From positions 210,849,863 through 210,913,862 of the forward strand of contig JBOZIK010000001.1 of assembly GCA_051453625.1 (NCBI GenBank): 64,000 nucleotides of DNA, written 5' to 3'. Position numbers and translations under genes: made by a program. Of this stretch, positions 1 to 10,999 are shown one piece after another. The first letter of the stretch is position 1. Every line of letters starts with the position of its first letter. Below the pieces are notes generated by a model, which was not told where the DNA came from, did not search any database, and worked only from the letters and a program-made list of their open reading frames with translations. This stretch comes from Welwitschia mirabilis (taxonomy: Eukaryota > Gnetophyta > Gnetopsida > Welwitschiales).

Positions 1-90
1 ATACTTGACATTTCACTTGTCCTCCGGAGGCCTAGATTTCATCATTTTTCAAAGAAACCACCTATTCTGCCCATCTATCCAAGGAAGGAC

Positions 91-410
91 GACATCAAAC
101 TTAAGTGGTTGACATCATACTTGGTTAGTCGATGTTGCACTTGATGGATCGACATTGCATTTGGTGTCCTAACATCACACTTGGGTATCAAATGTCACAC
201 TTTCCATCCATAAGCCTAGAATCATCCATCGTCTCTCCAAAATTACCTATTTCACTCACTGGTATAAGAGATCCAACATTGCACTTGATGGTTTGATGTC
301 ACACTTGATGACCCGATATTACACTTAAAGGCCTGATGTTACACTCAGTATGCATAATTGCTTGATATTACACTTGAGTTCTTGACACCATTCCTAGATG
401 CCTGATAATA
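91..410 (+). repeat. 20-bp degenerate minisatellite in leader of Gypsy copy A
   Basis: Six consecutive 20-bp units run from 91 to 210, for example gacatcatacttggttagtc and gatgttgcacttgatggatc. A second run in the same 20-bp register lies at about 273-350, with looser units to about 410. The conserved core is GA-C/T-G/A-T-Y-R-CACTTG. The array precedes a decayed gag on the same strand. The same array, inverted, sits in the same relative position in the element at 3859-7826, so I infer it belongs to the untranslated leader of this retrotransposon family. No function is established. Confidence 0.85.
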
Positions 411-780
411 CATAGATTCCCATTAATAGTTCTTAATCACATCAGTAAATTTATTATGGTAACTACTAGTAACTATTTTCTCTAATCATTTTCTTAACTA
501 CCAAGTAGTTACAAGTTTCCAACTTCCACCATCAAGCCTATAACAAGGTGACACCATCATAGAAGAATAGGGAGGAGAGTAAGAGGACACTTGTAGAATC
601 AGGCAAAGATGTGTGAGTTCAGGAGGACATCGAACCCACTGGTATATCATGGAACACAGGGTCAATAAGTGAATTGATGCACTTAAATGCCATATTGATA
701 ATATTTTCTCATAAAATGAATAGTTATCCAATAGGCTTGATAGCCTTCTTTCTCACCTGGAAGAAAGACCTATAGAACTC

Positions 781-1600
781 AATTAGAGGGCAATTCTAAA
801 ACTATCTTCTACATCAGGACACAATACTTCTATAGTTGATGTTAAACTCCAAAACATTCAAATGAGATTATTAAACATGGAGGCTAATCTTTAAGCTTTC
901 CTAACTAATAGATCCAACCATTCCAACATTGAACAATAAGAAGGATAAGAACTTGCAAGGATGATGTGTTTAAAAACTTATGAAGGCAAAGCTGGAATAA
1001 GTGAAGAAGCCATATCATGAATTCAACAAGCAAAGAACTATTTCAAACTTTGATATATACCTTCAAAAAATTATTATGTATATGCTACTGCATTTTTTGC
1101 AAGAAATACATAAGAACAGTGGTTCAGGTACTAACAGAAACACCTGCACAAGATACCATGAGATACTTTTATTACAGAATTCAAAAAGAAGTTCATTCCA
1201 AAAGACTTTATTAAAGATTTAATGGTGGAATTCCAATGCCTACGCTTGCATAAACATTCATTAGATGAACACTAGAAATAATTTCAGTGTCTTATAAAGT
1301 ACCAAAAGAATTTTTCATAAAAGCAACTGATTAGTAGCTTTATTGAAAATTTACCATCCAAACTTCAAAGTGTCATCCACACTTTGGAAATCAAGTTNNN
1401 NNNNNNNNNNNNNNNNNNNNNNNNNNNNNNNNNNNNNNNNNNNNNNNNNNNNNNNNNNNNNNNNNNNNNNNNNNNNNNNNNNNNNNNNNNNNNNNNNNNN
1501 NNNNNNNNNNNNNNNNNNNNNNNNNNNNNNNNNNNNNNNNNTGAGTATTACAAAAGAGGGTACATTACTATAAAACATCCTTCCATAGCACGACCATTAA
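781..1600 (+). pseudogene. Decayed Gypsy gag (copy A)
   Basis: Conceptual translation across stops gives a plant Retrotrans_gag-like domain: YEGKAGISEEA near 975, IQQAKNYFKL near 1020, then EFKKKFIPKDFIKDLMVEFQ near 1170 and FIENLPSKLQSVIHTLE near 1345. The second half is nearly collinear with the minus-strand gag at 4575-5860, including shared wording such as VEFQCL and LDEH, which supports true homology. Several in-frame stops and small frame changes make it non-functional. A 144-N gap (1398-1541) removes the part where a zinc knuckle would be expected. A Gag protein would package the element RNA into cytoplasmic particles. Confidence 0.75.
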
Positions 1601-1682
1601 ATGTTCCTCCATAAAATTGGCCTCAAGCTCTTCAAAATCAATCTATTCCACCTTAAAGAGTTTATGTGTCATTTAAATAGTT

Positions 1683-2040
1683 GTGATTCATAATCAATAC
1701 TCCATCTTAGAGTTATGTGGTCAAATTTTATTTTTTGTTGTTTCATTCTTAGCCGATAGTGATGCACCACATAATTTTATTTCACCATCTTTATTTTACA
1801 AATTAAATATCACCCCTTTTAAAGAACAACAGTCCACCATAGAAGTTATAAGGGATAATGTTCTTTTACAAGATGGGCTTTCATTACTTTTACCATTCAT
1901 GACTTACAATTTAGGGATAAGTTTTAGGTTTTTCAAATTGGAGAATACCATGCCATTTTAGGAATCCCTTTCTTAGTTAGATATAATGTTTGGATTAACT
2001 TCTACTATAAAACATTGTGACCATTTCATTCATTTGGGGA
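1683..2040 (+). pseudogene. Gypsy aspartic protease fragment (copy A)
   Basis: An open stretch of about 92 codons contains DSDAPHNFIS near residue 27, a decayed version of the DSGATHNFIS catalytic motif of plant Ty3/Gypsy proteases. After the stop at 1961 the translation continues as GIPFLVRYNVWINFYYKTL, like the GMDWL-type flap-to-exit region of these enzymes. The motif glycine is replaced, so cleavage activity is unlikely. It follows gag on the same strand, as in a normal gag-pol. No reverse transcriptase follows: the element is truncated near 2100. Confidence 0.75.
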
Positions 2041-3858
2041 ATGAATTTTTAAAGAGGAGAAGAAGAGTAAGGAGATCTTTTTAACCTTACCTAAATAAAA
2101 AAAAAAGTCTTTCATAGACATTCACTAAGATTCTAATAACAGTTATAACTCATATTAATAAGCAAGAAAATTTGAACATAAAAATTTATCAACCTAATTT
2201 TCATATGAAAAACAATTTTCCTTGGAAAGTGTATTGCTTGAAGTCATTTAACATGGATGTGATTAAGTAATTAAAACATTGCAATCCATTGTACAAAAAA
2301 TATACATCAATCTAAAATTAAAATATAACACTTGAAAAGCTATATTTCTCACATTGACATAGTAAACCATTTGACTTTATCAATATTTTCACAAAATTAC
2401 AATATAACTAACTCGAAAGATAACTCTTGACTTATCATGAAATGAGTTATAAAAACATTAAAACATCTAAATTAGGTTTGAAATCAACATGTAATTGATA
2501 AAACTAGCATGTAAACATTTATGAAATCAAAGTGATACTTAGTTAGTTTCAAGCTATTTTGACCAAAAGAAAGAGAAAAAGGAAGAAGAGAGAGAAAAGA
2601 GGAAGAGAGAATTCTAAAGAATGGACTTAGAAAATCTCGCAATCTTTAAAATAATTAGAATATATCCTAAAATAAGTTTTTAGAATCAAACATGCAAGAT
2701 CAAGTAGAATCTATTGACACTAATAGAAATAGTTCATTTAGAAAAACTACAAAAATTATAGTCAACCTTACTTTAATTAAGAATATTAAGAAAATTTTAA
2801 AACTTGAGAAAAAATGGGTTTTATACTCTAAAATTAATTAAAAGATACTAGAGGATAAATATTTAAATTTTAGAAAACACATCAATGATGATAAAGAAAT
2901 TCACTTTGCAAAATTGAGAAAATTAAGATTTAATAGTTTAAAAATATTTCTAAGTAAAACTACAACTTTAACTATAAATTGCTGAAAATGAGATTTTAGA
3001 GGCTGAATTTGTGTTACAACTAATTAAAGATTAAAGTTTCTAAATTATAAGAGAAAGTTATCAACAAAATTTTAGAACCATTAGAACTACAAAAAAAAGC
3101 ATTATGGCCAAAACAAGCACTAAAATTCAATATTCTACTTTGATTTTGAAAGAGAAGAAAGAAAAGAGAATAATTTATATAAAGAGAAATAATTTTAATG
3201 TCATAAAAATATAAATAACATATTTACAAGCCAATCTGTTTCTATTAGAAAGAAGAAAATAACAATTCATCATCATTTGCCTTAGAAAAAATGTGCAATT
3301 ATGAGTAAACGAACTAGAAAAATGAGAGAAATGAGGAAAAAAGAAAGAAAAGAAATAAAACACATCATTTCTTTGATGTAGAGTCATAAAAAATGCAAAA
3401 TTTTAGATCTCTATGATAGGTACTAAATGTATAACAATTTAATTAGCACTAATTATGGAACATGCTATAAAAAGTCTAACCTAATTAAAAGAAAATCATA
3501 ATACAAATACATAAATCAAGTAATAGAAAACATAAAACATAAGGAAAATAACACTTATTAGTTTTAAATGAATAGATATCCTTTTTTATTAGTATTTAAT
3601 CCAAGTGCTTATAATATTTGATATCTTATCCTCCTCTTGCACCAGCCAATCAAGTGCACTTCATCACCCTTATAATGTCCCATAGATGGATGAAAATGAA
3701 AGGAAAAAAATTACAAAAAATGGAATGTAAAAGGGTTTAGGAGTTTAAAAATGATTTATGTAATAAGAAAGGATCTGAGTAAAGAATATAGAAGGCTTCC
3801 AAAGTTGATATAAAGAGATAATCAAATTAGAAGGGAAGAAATATGAGAGAAATTGTAA
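2041..3858. other. AT-rich spacer between two converging Gypsy copies
   Basis: I recognise no gene here. There is a purine-rich run at about 2570-2620, polyadenine tracts and many short AT words. Translation in all frames is dense in stops, and the longest ORFs are below about 70 codons and low in complexity. It may be degraded 3' element sequence from copy A. Confidence 0.4.
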
Positions 3859-4255
3859 TGTTTCATTTTACTATTTTCTAGATTATTTTACATAAACAGG
3901 AACATATAAATATTATTCAAAGATTAATAATAAGGAATAATTTTAGAAAAGGTGGACTTTATTTTTAACAGTAATAGATTACATTCCTTATCATTAGCCA
4001 ATAGCCTTGGATAAAGGTAAAGATGTGGACTAGATCTAAATCCCCCTCCTCGGATCCTTGGGAATTAGTCAAGATTGTCATCAATTACATCCATCTAGTT
4101 TATCCACTTGTACCTAATGCCATAGGCTTTCATAGCATAAATTAAAGAGCATAGTTTTACATCTTTTTATCCCATTCATTCATAATAGCTCATTAGTTAT
4201 GCTCATTTAGCACCTTAACACACTTCTTTACAAATAGTGAACTTGAAACATTACA
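3859..4255 (-). repeat. 3' LTR of gag-only element
   Basis: It aligns along its whole length with 7434-7826, with about 80-85% similarity by eye. It starts with TG and ends with CA (…gaaacattaca) on the plus strand. Immediately to the right lies ttccctcctcc, the complement of a purine-rich polypurine tract, as expected next to a 3' LTR of a minus-strand element. Confidence 0.75.
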
Positions 4256-4267
4256 TTCCCTCCTCCT
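4256..4267 (-). promoter_or_regulatory. Polypurine tract of gag-only element
   Basis: The minus strand reads GGAGGAGGGAA directly against the LTR boundary at 4255. Polypurine tracts prime plus-strand DNA synthesis in LTR retroelements. Position and composition both fit. Confidence 0.6.
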
Positions 4268-4574
4268 TATGTATCGTTCTCCTTCTGAAACATGACTTCT
4301 CCTCTTTTGGCATCATTCATGAAGGTTCATTCAGATTATTTTATGTATTATCTACAAAACATAAGAGAAGAAAAAATATTATACATTAAGGAATACACTA
4401 ACAAGTGGAAAAATAACATATCATATTTTATTAAAACATTTGAAAAGATTCTCCTATATGTACTCCTTGTTTTTCCAAGTTCATTAATTATAATGGGTCC
4501 ATTGGACAAGTACTTCTTTTAAATTATTATTTCTTAATTATTTAGTTTTAGTATTAAAACCTTTTTAAGATAGA

Positions 4575-5860
4575 TTTATCTACTTAGGAGTTGTGGTGCT
4601 CATTCCATCAAGTATCTTACCCTTGAAGATAGTGTATTGTCTTTTGGTAGGAATCTTTAGTTGATTTGATTTCCATAGTGTGGAGGATTCTTCTAAATTT
4701 GGATGATAAGATGCTAATGAAGCTATTAATGACTTTTTTTTAAGTATTTTATAAGGTGCTAGAATTCAAATGAATGTTCATCCAGTGGATTTTTTCCGAA
4801 GCAGAGGCATTGGAATTCCACCATTTGGTCTTCTATAAAGTCTTATGGGATGAATTTATTTTTAAATTCCTCTAAAAATGCACTCCATGGTATTTGTTGG
4901 GAATGTTTTTATGGGCATCTGGACCACCCTTCCTATGCATTTCCTATAAGAAAGGTAGTGGTGTATGCACATCATTATTCTAGTGGAACATTTTGAAGGT
5001 CAAAGTAGTTTTCTATTTGCTAAATCTAGGAAATGGATTCTTCACTTATCCCTTCTTTGCCTTCATATGTTTTTAGGAGTATAACTTTGGCAATCTTCTC
5101 TCCTTCCCATTATTNNNNNNNNNNNNNNNNNNNNNNNNNNNNNNNNNNNNNNNNNNNNNNNNNNNNNNNNNNNNNNNNNNNNNNNNNNNNNNNNNNNNNN
5201 NNNNNNNNNNNNNNNNNNNNNNNNNNNNNNNNNNNNNNNNNNNNNNNNNNNNNNNNNNNNNNNNNNNNNNNNNNNNNNNNNNNNNNNNNNNNNNNNNNNN
5301 NNNNNNNNNNNNNNNNNNNNNNNNNNNNNNNNNNNNNNNNNNNNNNNNNNNNNNNNNNNNNNNNNNNNNNNNNNNNNNNNNNNNNNNNNNNNNNNNNNNN
5401 NNNNNNNNNNNNNNNNNNNNNNNNNNNNNNNNNNNNNNNNNNNNNNNNNNNNNNNNNNNNNNNNNNNNNNNNNNNNNNNNNNNNNNNNNNNNNNNNNNNN
5501 NNNNNNNNNNNNNNNNNNNNNNNNNNNNNNNNNNNNNNNNNNNNNNNNNNNNNNNNNNNNNNNNNNNNNNNNNNNNNNNNNNNNTTCTTCACTTATCCCT
5601 TCTTTGCCTTCATATGTTTTTAGGAGTATAACTTTGGCAATCTTCTCTCCTTCCCATTATTTTGCACTAGAGTTATTTTCTTAATTTGATAGAAAGGCTT
5701 GGAGATTCACCTCTGTGTTTAGTAGTCTGATCTAGATCTTATAAATGATAGTCACACTAGTTGGAGTATGTTGTCATGATGTAGATGGTTTTCTTTGGAT
5801 TTTTTTAGATTTTATTTGATTGGTTTTTCTTCCAGGTGAGAAACAAGGTTATTGATCTTA
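4575..5860 (-). pseudogene. Decayed Gypsy gag (gag-only element)
   Basis: The minus-strand translation matches the copy A gag: FIEDQMVEFQCLC near 4840-4800, followed by LDEHS and a stretch ending in an LxIKYLKK-like segment. The upstream part (5585-5860) also aligns with copy A at about 745-1000, including TYEGKEGISEE wording. Stops are frequent and the 470-N gap splits it. It corresponds to the RNA-binding structural protein of a Gypsy element. No pol follows before the polypurine tract. Confidence 0.7.
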
Positions 5861-6238
5861 GTGGTAAAAAGTTCATTTTTTAAGTAAATTTGATCAAGTT
5901 AGGTCTATTTCATCCATTCACTCAATGTGACATAATGCGATAGTTAGTCTAAGTCCTCCTAAATTCATATATTCTCCTTTTTTACTTTTTATTATGATAG
6001 AAGTCTACTCTTTTTATGGTGGGCATTATGTTGTTTTATAATGTTGTTGCAATAGTTAGGTATCTATACTAAAATGTGATTAGAAAAATAGTTAGAAAAG
6101 CAGTTTGAAAATTGTCATAACATCCCTTGATGATGTGGTTCTCATTAATGGTAATTATCAAAGAGATGTATTACTGGCATTCCAAGTGCAATTTTGAATG
6201 ATACACAAGTTTCAAGATCAAACTACAACATTATATCT

Positions 6239-7240
6239 AAGTGTGATGTCAAACAGACAAGTACAATGTCAGACATACAAGTGTAATGTCAGGTACCTAA
6301 GTATGATGTCAGGGTTTTTTAGCAAAGCAAGTATGGATGAGGTGATAATGATCAGAGTCAATCGAAGGTGCTAGGGCCTCACAAGGTAAGTGAAACATCT
6401 AGCATCCAAGTGCAACATTGAAAATCTAACTGCAATATCAGAGAGCTCTATCACATGAAAAATGAGGTACAATGGGCTATGCCGAGGGTGAACTAGAGGT
6501 GTGGAAGCCTGCATAAGAAAGTATAACATTAAGCACTTAAGTATAACATCAAGAATTTAAGTGCAACATCAGACATCTAAGTGTGATATCGAACCTTCTT
6601 CCAAGGGCAATTCTAGAATGGAATGCAAAGTATCAGGATATTGCAACATGTGTTAGAGTGTTACAGGAGGTGTTGAAGTGTTGCAAAGTTAAGTGTGACA
6701 TTAGACATTTAAGTATAATTTTGAGCACCCAAGTATAATGTCTAACACTCAAGTTTAATGTTAAAACCTAAAGTATGATGTTAAGCCTTCTTCATAGAGC
6801 AAGCTTGAGTAAGGCAATAAGTGTCATATATGAATAGAAGATGTTAGAGCATTATGGAACTAAGCACAATTTTGAACACTCAAATGCGACATCAGACACC
6901 CAAGTATAACATTAGACATTTCTCATAAAGAAGGCTTGAGTAAGGTATAAAGTATCAAAGTTAAATAAAAGCTATTGGAGCATCGTAAATCAAGTGCAAC
7001 ATCAAACCTTCAAGTGTGATTTTAGGCACTTAAGTATGATATCAGACACCTAAATATGACATCAAAGCTTTTATCATGGAATAGGCCACAATAGAATGGG
7101 TAGTGCTAGAGTCAAGTAGAAGGTTTTAGAGTTTTGCAGCACTAAGTATAACATTAGGCATCCAAGTGTGATGCCAAACATATAAGTACAATGTAAAATA
7201 CTAAAATGCAACATTGGCCTCATGAAGTATGACATCATCA
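6239..7240 (-). repeat. 20-bp degenerate minisatellite, inverted copy
   Basis: On the plus strand, units such as aagtgtgatgtcaaacagac, aagtacaatgtcagacatac and aagtgtaatgtcaggtacct follow each other in an exact 20-bp register. Clusters of similar units recur to about 7240, separated by unrelated 60-100 bp spacers. It is the reverse complement of the array at 91-410, with core CAAGTGTGATGTC. It lies between the PBS and gag of the minus-strand element, that is, in its leader. Confidence 0.85.
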
Positions 7241-7414
7241 TAGATTCTAGTGATAGTATCTAACTATAGTTTCTAATTATTATTTCTTCCATTTAACCCT
7301 AAATTAACTAGTAATCTAACCATGTAAGAGTAGAAGGCATTGTTTTGAATGTCATATGGACCTTGAAGAAATTAACTCCTTGGATTGATAAGATAGTAAT
7401 TTACCATTTTCATG

Positions 7415-7426
7415 GATCTGATACTA
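7415..7426 (-). promoter_or_regulatory. Primer-binding site, tRNA-iMet type
   Basis: The minus strand reads TAGTATCAGATC, two differences from the plant initiator-Met PBS TGGTATCAGAGC. It starts about 8 bp inside the LTR edge at 7434. The G-to-A change fits the general decay of the window. Confidence 0.65.
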
Positions 7427-7433
7427 AATGCAA

Positions 7434-7826
7434 TGTTTCATTTTACTATTTTTTGAATTATATAAATATTATATTAGGATTAATAATAATAACAAGGAAT
7501 AATTTTAAAAAAGGTAGACTTTATTATTAATAATAGTAGATTACATTTCTTACCATTAGCCAACAGCTTTGAACTAGTGGTCAATGGTAAAAACATAGAC
7601 TATGATCTGAGTCCTCCTTCTAGGATCCTTGGGGATCATCTAAGATTATTGTTGTTTACATTCATCAAGTCTATCCACCCCTACCTAATGTCATAGGCTT
7701 TTATAGCATAAATGAAAGGGCATAGTTTTACATGTTTGGGTCACACCCATTCATAATAACTCATAATTTAAGTTCATTTAATATCTTAATACAATTCTTC
7801 ACAAATAGTAAATTTGAAACATTATA
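7434..7826 (-). repeat. 5' LTR of gag-only element
   Basis: Direct-repeat partner of 3859-4255. Shared landmarks include TGTTTCATTTTAC at the left, the AGGATCCTTGGGGA segment in the middle and CAAATAGTAAATTTGAAACATT at the right, where similarity ends abruptly. The terminal CA has become TA. Confidence 0.7.
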
Positions 7827-8569
7827 AAAATGTGGTATTAAATCTCTTTTCAATACTTGAGTACGGATTGAATCCATTAAAATGATATCAAAATGATAGA
7901 GTAATGTTAGTATTTGAGTTTGAAAACTAAGGGGAATCTTCATAGGTGCACTTGGATTGGTTGAAGACTAGGGAGTTATCAAAACCACTCTATTTCTACA
8001 TGTGTTTCATGATAAAAATGGCAAAATTGTCTTATAGCACTATAATATCACTTTACTCTTAGAATTGATGCCATAATGTCATATGTAGTATGAGATATAA
8101 CCACTTAAATTCCTAAAAATAAAGTTAATTTAATTTTATCTTTTAAGGCTTATAATACATAAAATCATCAAATTAAACTGAAAAATGATTGTAAATATGC
8201 AAACAATAGCTTCGAGAATGCAATTTTCCAAGGCACTGATTCTTAAAAGGATTTGATATCATTCAACATCATGCATATAGTATCAAGATGAGTCAAAATA
8301 TTTACATTAGTAAGAGGATAATATGTCATGATGGAAAAAAACTATGAATAATTTATAGAGATTCTACATTAAAGTAGTCTCCCATGATCCATAGTTTTAT
8401 CCTTGATCTAAGATCCTCAAGTTAGATCATAATGTATTATTTTATGCTCATTAGATGTCTAAGATCTTTGTCACTTGAAAAGTGCAAACATACCTCTATC
8501 TATAGTATTAAATTTTAAAAATTAATGCAAAATAATAAAAATTAATACCTTATTTTATCAAAAATTTAA
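7827..8569. other. Region without recognised gene
   Basis: AT-rich, with no convincing coding similarity on either strand. It lies downstream (minus sense) of the Athila-like pol and may contain its degraded integrase or 3' region, but I cannot name a motif. Confidence 0.3.
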
Positions 8570-10110
8570 GATTCATCATATATCATGGCTTCTCTTATAA
8601 ATCTAGAAGTTGCTTATTTGAAAATCTCATTTATGGGTACTAATTTTGTAGACAAATATGATTAGCTTTAATATGAGATAAACAATCAACTAGTACATTT
8701 TTCAAACCTTTGTTATCTTTAATTTTAAGATCAACCTTTTGTATGAGAATTTCTTCTTATATATGAGGTACAGTGATTAATAAAGATAATGATTTTTTCA
8801 CTTATAACATGTGACCTAAATTTTCCAAAGACAAGAGCTAGTAATAATATGTATTTACTAGTTGTCATATAATTTAATTAAGAATCTTGTAATGTTTTAC
8901 TTTCATAGTAAATAACACGTTATTTATCATCTCTTATTTATCCTAAAAATACTTTTAGTATATAGTTACTTTCATTATGTAGTAGCTCAAAAGGAAAAGA
9001 TCAATCAAGAGGTTCTAATATAGAAGATGAAGTAAAAATAAATTTTAGTATTTTTAATAGAATCTATTCATTAAGGAAACCAATCAAAAGGTGCATATTT
9101 AGTAAGAAGATTAGTAAAGGGTTTTAAATTTTTGAAAGCTCTTGAATAAATCTATTATAATGTTTATAATGCTTAAGAAATAAATCTAATATTCTTGATG
9201 CTTATAGAAAAGGGAAAATAAGTGAAAACTTAAATTGTAGTAGTGTTTATTTCTATCCATTCTTATAAATTACATGTTCCAAAATAATATCTTTTGTAAT
9301 CATAAAATGATATTTCTCTCAATAAATAACAATATTTTTCTCCTCAGAATATGCAAGAATAAGTTTTAGATGATGTAAGTAATATTCAAAATTTTCACTA
9401 AAGATGGAAAAATAATCTAAGAAGACTTCTATAAATTCTTCAATCATATCAAATAATATGCTCATAATGCACTATTGAAAGGTACTTGGAGATTTTCTTA
9501 AGCCAAAATATATAAATTTATGGGAAAAGATTGTAAAGGAGTATGTATAAGTAGTCTTTATTAATCTTTAAGAGTAGCTTCTATTTGGTTATATCTTGAA
9601 TACCCAATTAAGAAAGAGTAATACTTGTGACTTATTAGTTTTTTCGAATTGTGTTCTATAAAGAATAAAGAAACATAGTCCTTACAATTCATGAAGTTGT
9701 GTTTTCTATAGTTAATGCACATTTCCCATCTTACTTTTACTCTAGTTGGAATTAGTTCATTATCTTCATTTTTAACTATAGTAATTCTAGACTTTTTAGG
9801 AATACATTCTATAGAAATTATAGATAATACCAACATTTAGTAACTTAAGGAAACCTTTCATTAATATGTCATTTATATGTATATTATGTTTACACTAAGG
9901 CTTTCTATTAGACTCAATGGATTGATGCATTTTAAATTGAAGATACTCTGTTCTATAGCCCTTTTATGTCATTTGTAAATAAAAACCATGTTTTTGTTTT
10001 GAGAAGTTAAAAATTTTGAAAGATTACTATAGGATAGAAATTATCATCTTCTAAAAAATTATATTTTATGTCCTAAGGAAGATGTTTAATTTTAATAGTA
10101 GGAACACACT
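8570..10110 (-). pseudogene. Gypsy reverse transcriptase and RNase H
   Basis: A 91-codon open segment (9836-9561) contains ITIVKNEDNELIPTR, CINYRKHNF and FLIGYSRYNQI, classic Athila-type RT blocks. It continues across stops into FLDYFSIF near 9410, the decayed F-x-DDFSVF catalytic box in which one of the paired aspartates is changed. RNase H and connection wording follows: CTSYI, LVDCLSHI (the ADHLSRL equivalent) near 8690. In an active element it would copy element RNA into DNA inside the particle. Here stop codons at former Trp and Gln positions disable it. Confidence 0.85.
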
Positions 10111-10369
10111 CTTTACTAAAAATTTATTTCTATAATATACATGGTAAAGATTAGATGTTCTCTTTCTATCTTGATGGCTTATGATTCAAATTATTTTAAA
10201 TGAACAATGATAATTATTATGAGGTTTACATAATATATTACCTTATAAGAATAATAAAGAATTAAGAATTTTACCTTTATTTACTTTAATTAAATCAAAA
10301 TATTCTACGTCATCCATATAGTTCCTTTCCATGATGTTAAAAGCTTGTATCTTTGTCATGTTTTCAAAT

Positions 10370-10720
10370 GACTATTTCACTACTCTATTGTTGTAATTGA
10401 TTAAAGAGTTAAACCCAGATAGGAATGGTATTTCTAAGAAAAGCTAAAATCACTTTGAATGATCTTCCATCTCTAAAACTATGAACTTAGTTAGTTAATA
10501 AAACTTATCAAATTGCATCACAACATATTCTACTATGCCTTTGGAAATTTTAATTGAGTGGTTAATGAATAGCAAAGTTATACTAGTTTTATTTAGCCAT
10601 TTCAACCCAAGTTATTCACATAATGTGTATGACATTAGGTTCACTCCAGTATAACTATAATAATGATTTATTAATTCTCTTGTTACTTATAACACATGAG
10701 ACTTTTGGAAAACCAAGATC
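10370..10720 (-). pseudogene. Athila-type Gypsy protease
   Basis: The translation, with small frame changes, resembles the Athila protease line: a DLDFPKVSC start in place of DLGASINLMP, then LGxGELK-like spacing, a HSxKISKGIVEYVVMQFDKFY-like block and an EMEDHSK segment before a FLEIPFL exit motif. The catalytic D-L-G-A box is degraded. It lies directly upstream of the RT linker on the same strand. Confidence 0.65.
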
Positions 10721-10729
10721 TCTCGAATT

Positions 10730-10960
10730 TTATTAATGTTTATTCCAAACTATAGAATTTCCCTATTGAGATAAGAAAGAATTATTCTTTACATTCATTT
10801 TTTTTATTTACCACACATGTATTTTTAAGGAATTTTATAGAGAAGGATACTTTTTAATATCATCTAATAGAGAAATGTTGATATTTACTTTCTTAAACAT
10901 TTTCAAGTATTCTTCTTTAAAGTGTTTCTTTCTTAGAGTGTGAGACATTAAACGAATGGG
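10730..10960 (-). pseudogene. C-terminal gag segment, Athila type
   Basis: The wording KHFKEEYLKMFKKVNINI followed by SLLDDIKKYPSL and a KKMNVKNNSFLSQ segment matches the conserved gag-protease junction of plant Athila elements (family form: F-K-Q-V-K-I-N-I-P-L-L-D-A-I-K-Q-V-P). This is one of the clearest lineage markers in the window. Confidence 0.75.
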
Positions 10961-10999
10961 ATTTTTTTAGATTATTCATTCGATGCTTGTTTATACTTA

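Larger units (their letters stand above)
3859..7826 (-). mobile_element. Gag-only LTR retrotransposon (TR-GAG-like) with minisatellite leader
   Basis: Direct repeats of about 397 and 393 bp (3859-4255 and 7434-7826) bound the element, and both begin TGTTTCATTTTAC on the plus strand. Reading on the minus strand the order is 5' LTR, PBS complementary to initiator tRNA-Met (7415-7426), 20-bp minisatellite (7240-6239), decayed gag (5860-4575), purine tract (about 4266-4257) and 3' LTR. No protease, RT or integrase is visible, so it fits a non-autonomous gag-only class. I see no clear target-site duplication (TGTAA versus AAAAT). A 470-N gap (5115-5584) interrupts gag, and about 78 bp before the gap are repeated after it. 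Confidence 0.75.
8570..10960 (-). mobile_element. Athila/Tat-like Ty3/Gypsy remnant
   Basis: Gag end, protease, RT and RNase H follow one another in the canonical order on the minus strand from 10960 down to 8570. The linker wording (a KLKHLP…FLEDDNFYPIVI segment near 10080-10020) and the CINYRKHNF RT motif are those of the plant Athila/Tat branch. No LTR, PBS or integrase was identified, so both ends are undefined. Confidence 0.75.

Noticed and set aside
91-410. CRISPR-like array (20-bp repeats)
   Set aside because: Units are adjacent with no unique spacers, are degenerate, and lie in a plant retrotransposon leader.
498-731. 77-codon minus-strand ORF
   Set aside because: Lies opposite to the leader of Gypsy copy A and shows no family motif; likely a chance antisense frame.
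1343-1614. Open frames crossing runs of N (also around 5033-5623, 25026-25844, 37035-37356, 54462-54710, 62166-62883)
   Set aside because: N bases translate without stops, so these frames are artefacts of assembly gaps.
6061-7250. Endogenous pararetrovirus (plant virus) sequence
   Set aside because: No movement-protein, coat or caulimovirus RT wording was seen; the region is a retrotransposon leader array.
9561-9836. A possible intact small host gene
   Set aside because: It is the surviving part of an Athila-type reverse transcriptase, as shown by CINYRKHNF and FLIGYSRYNQI.
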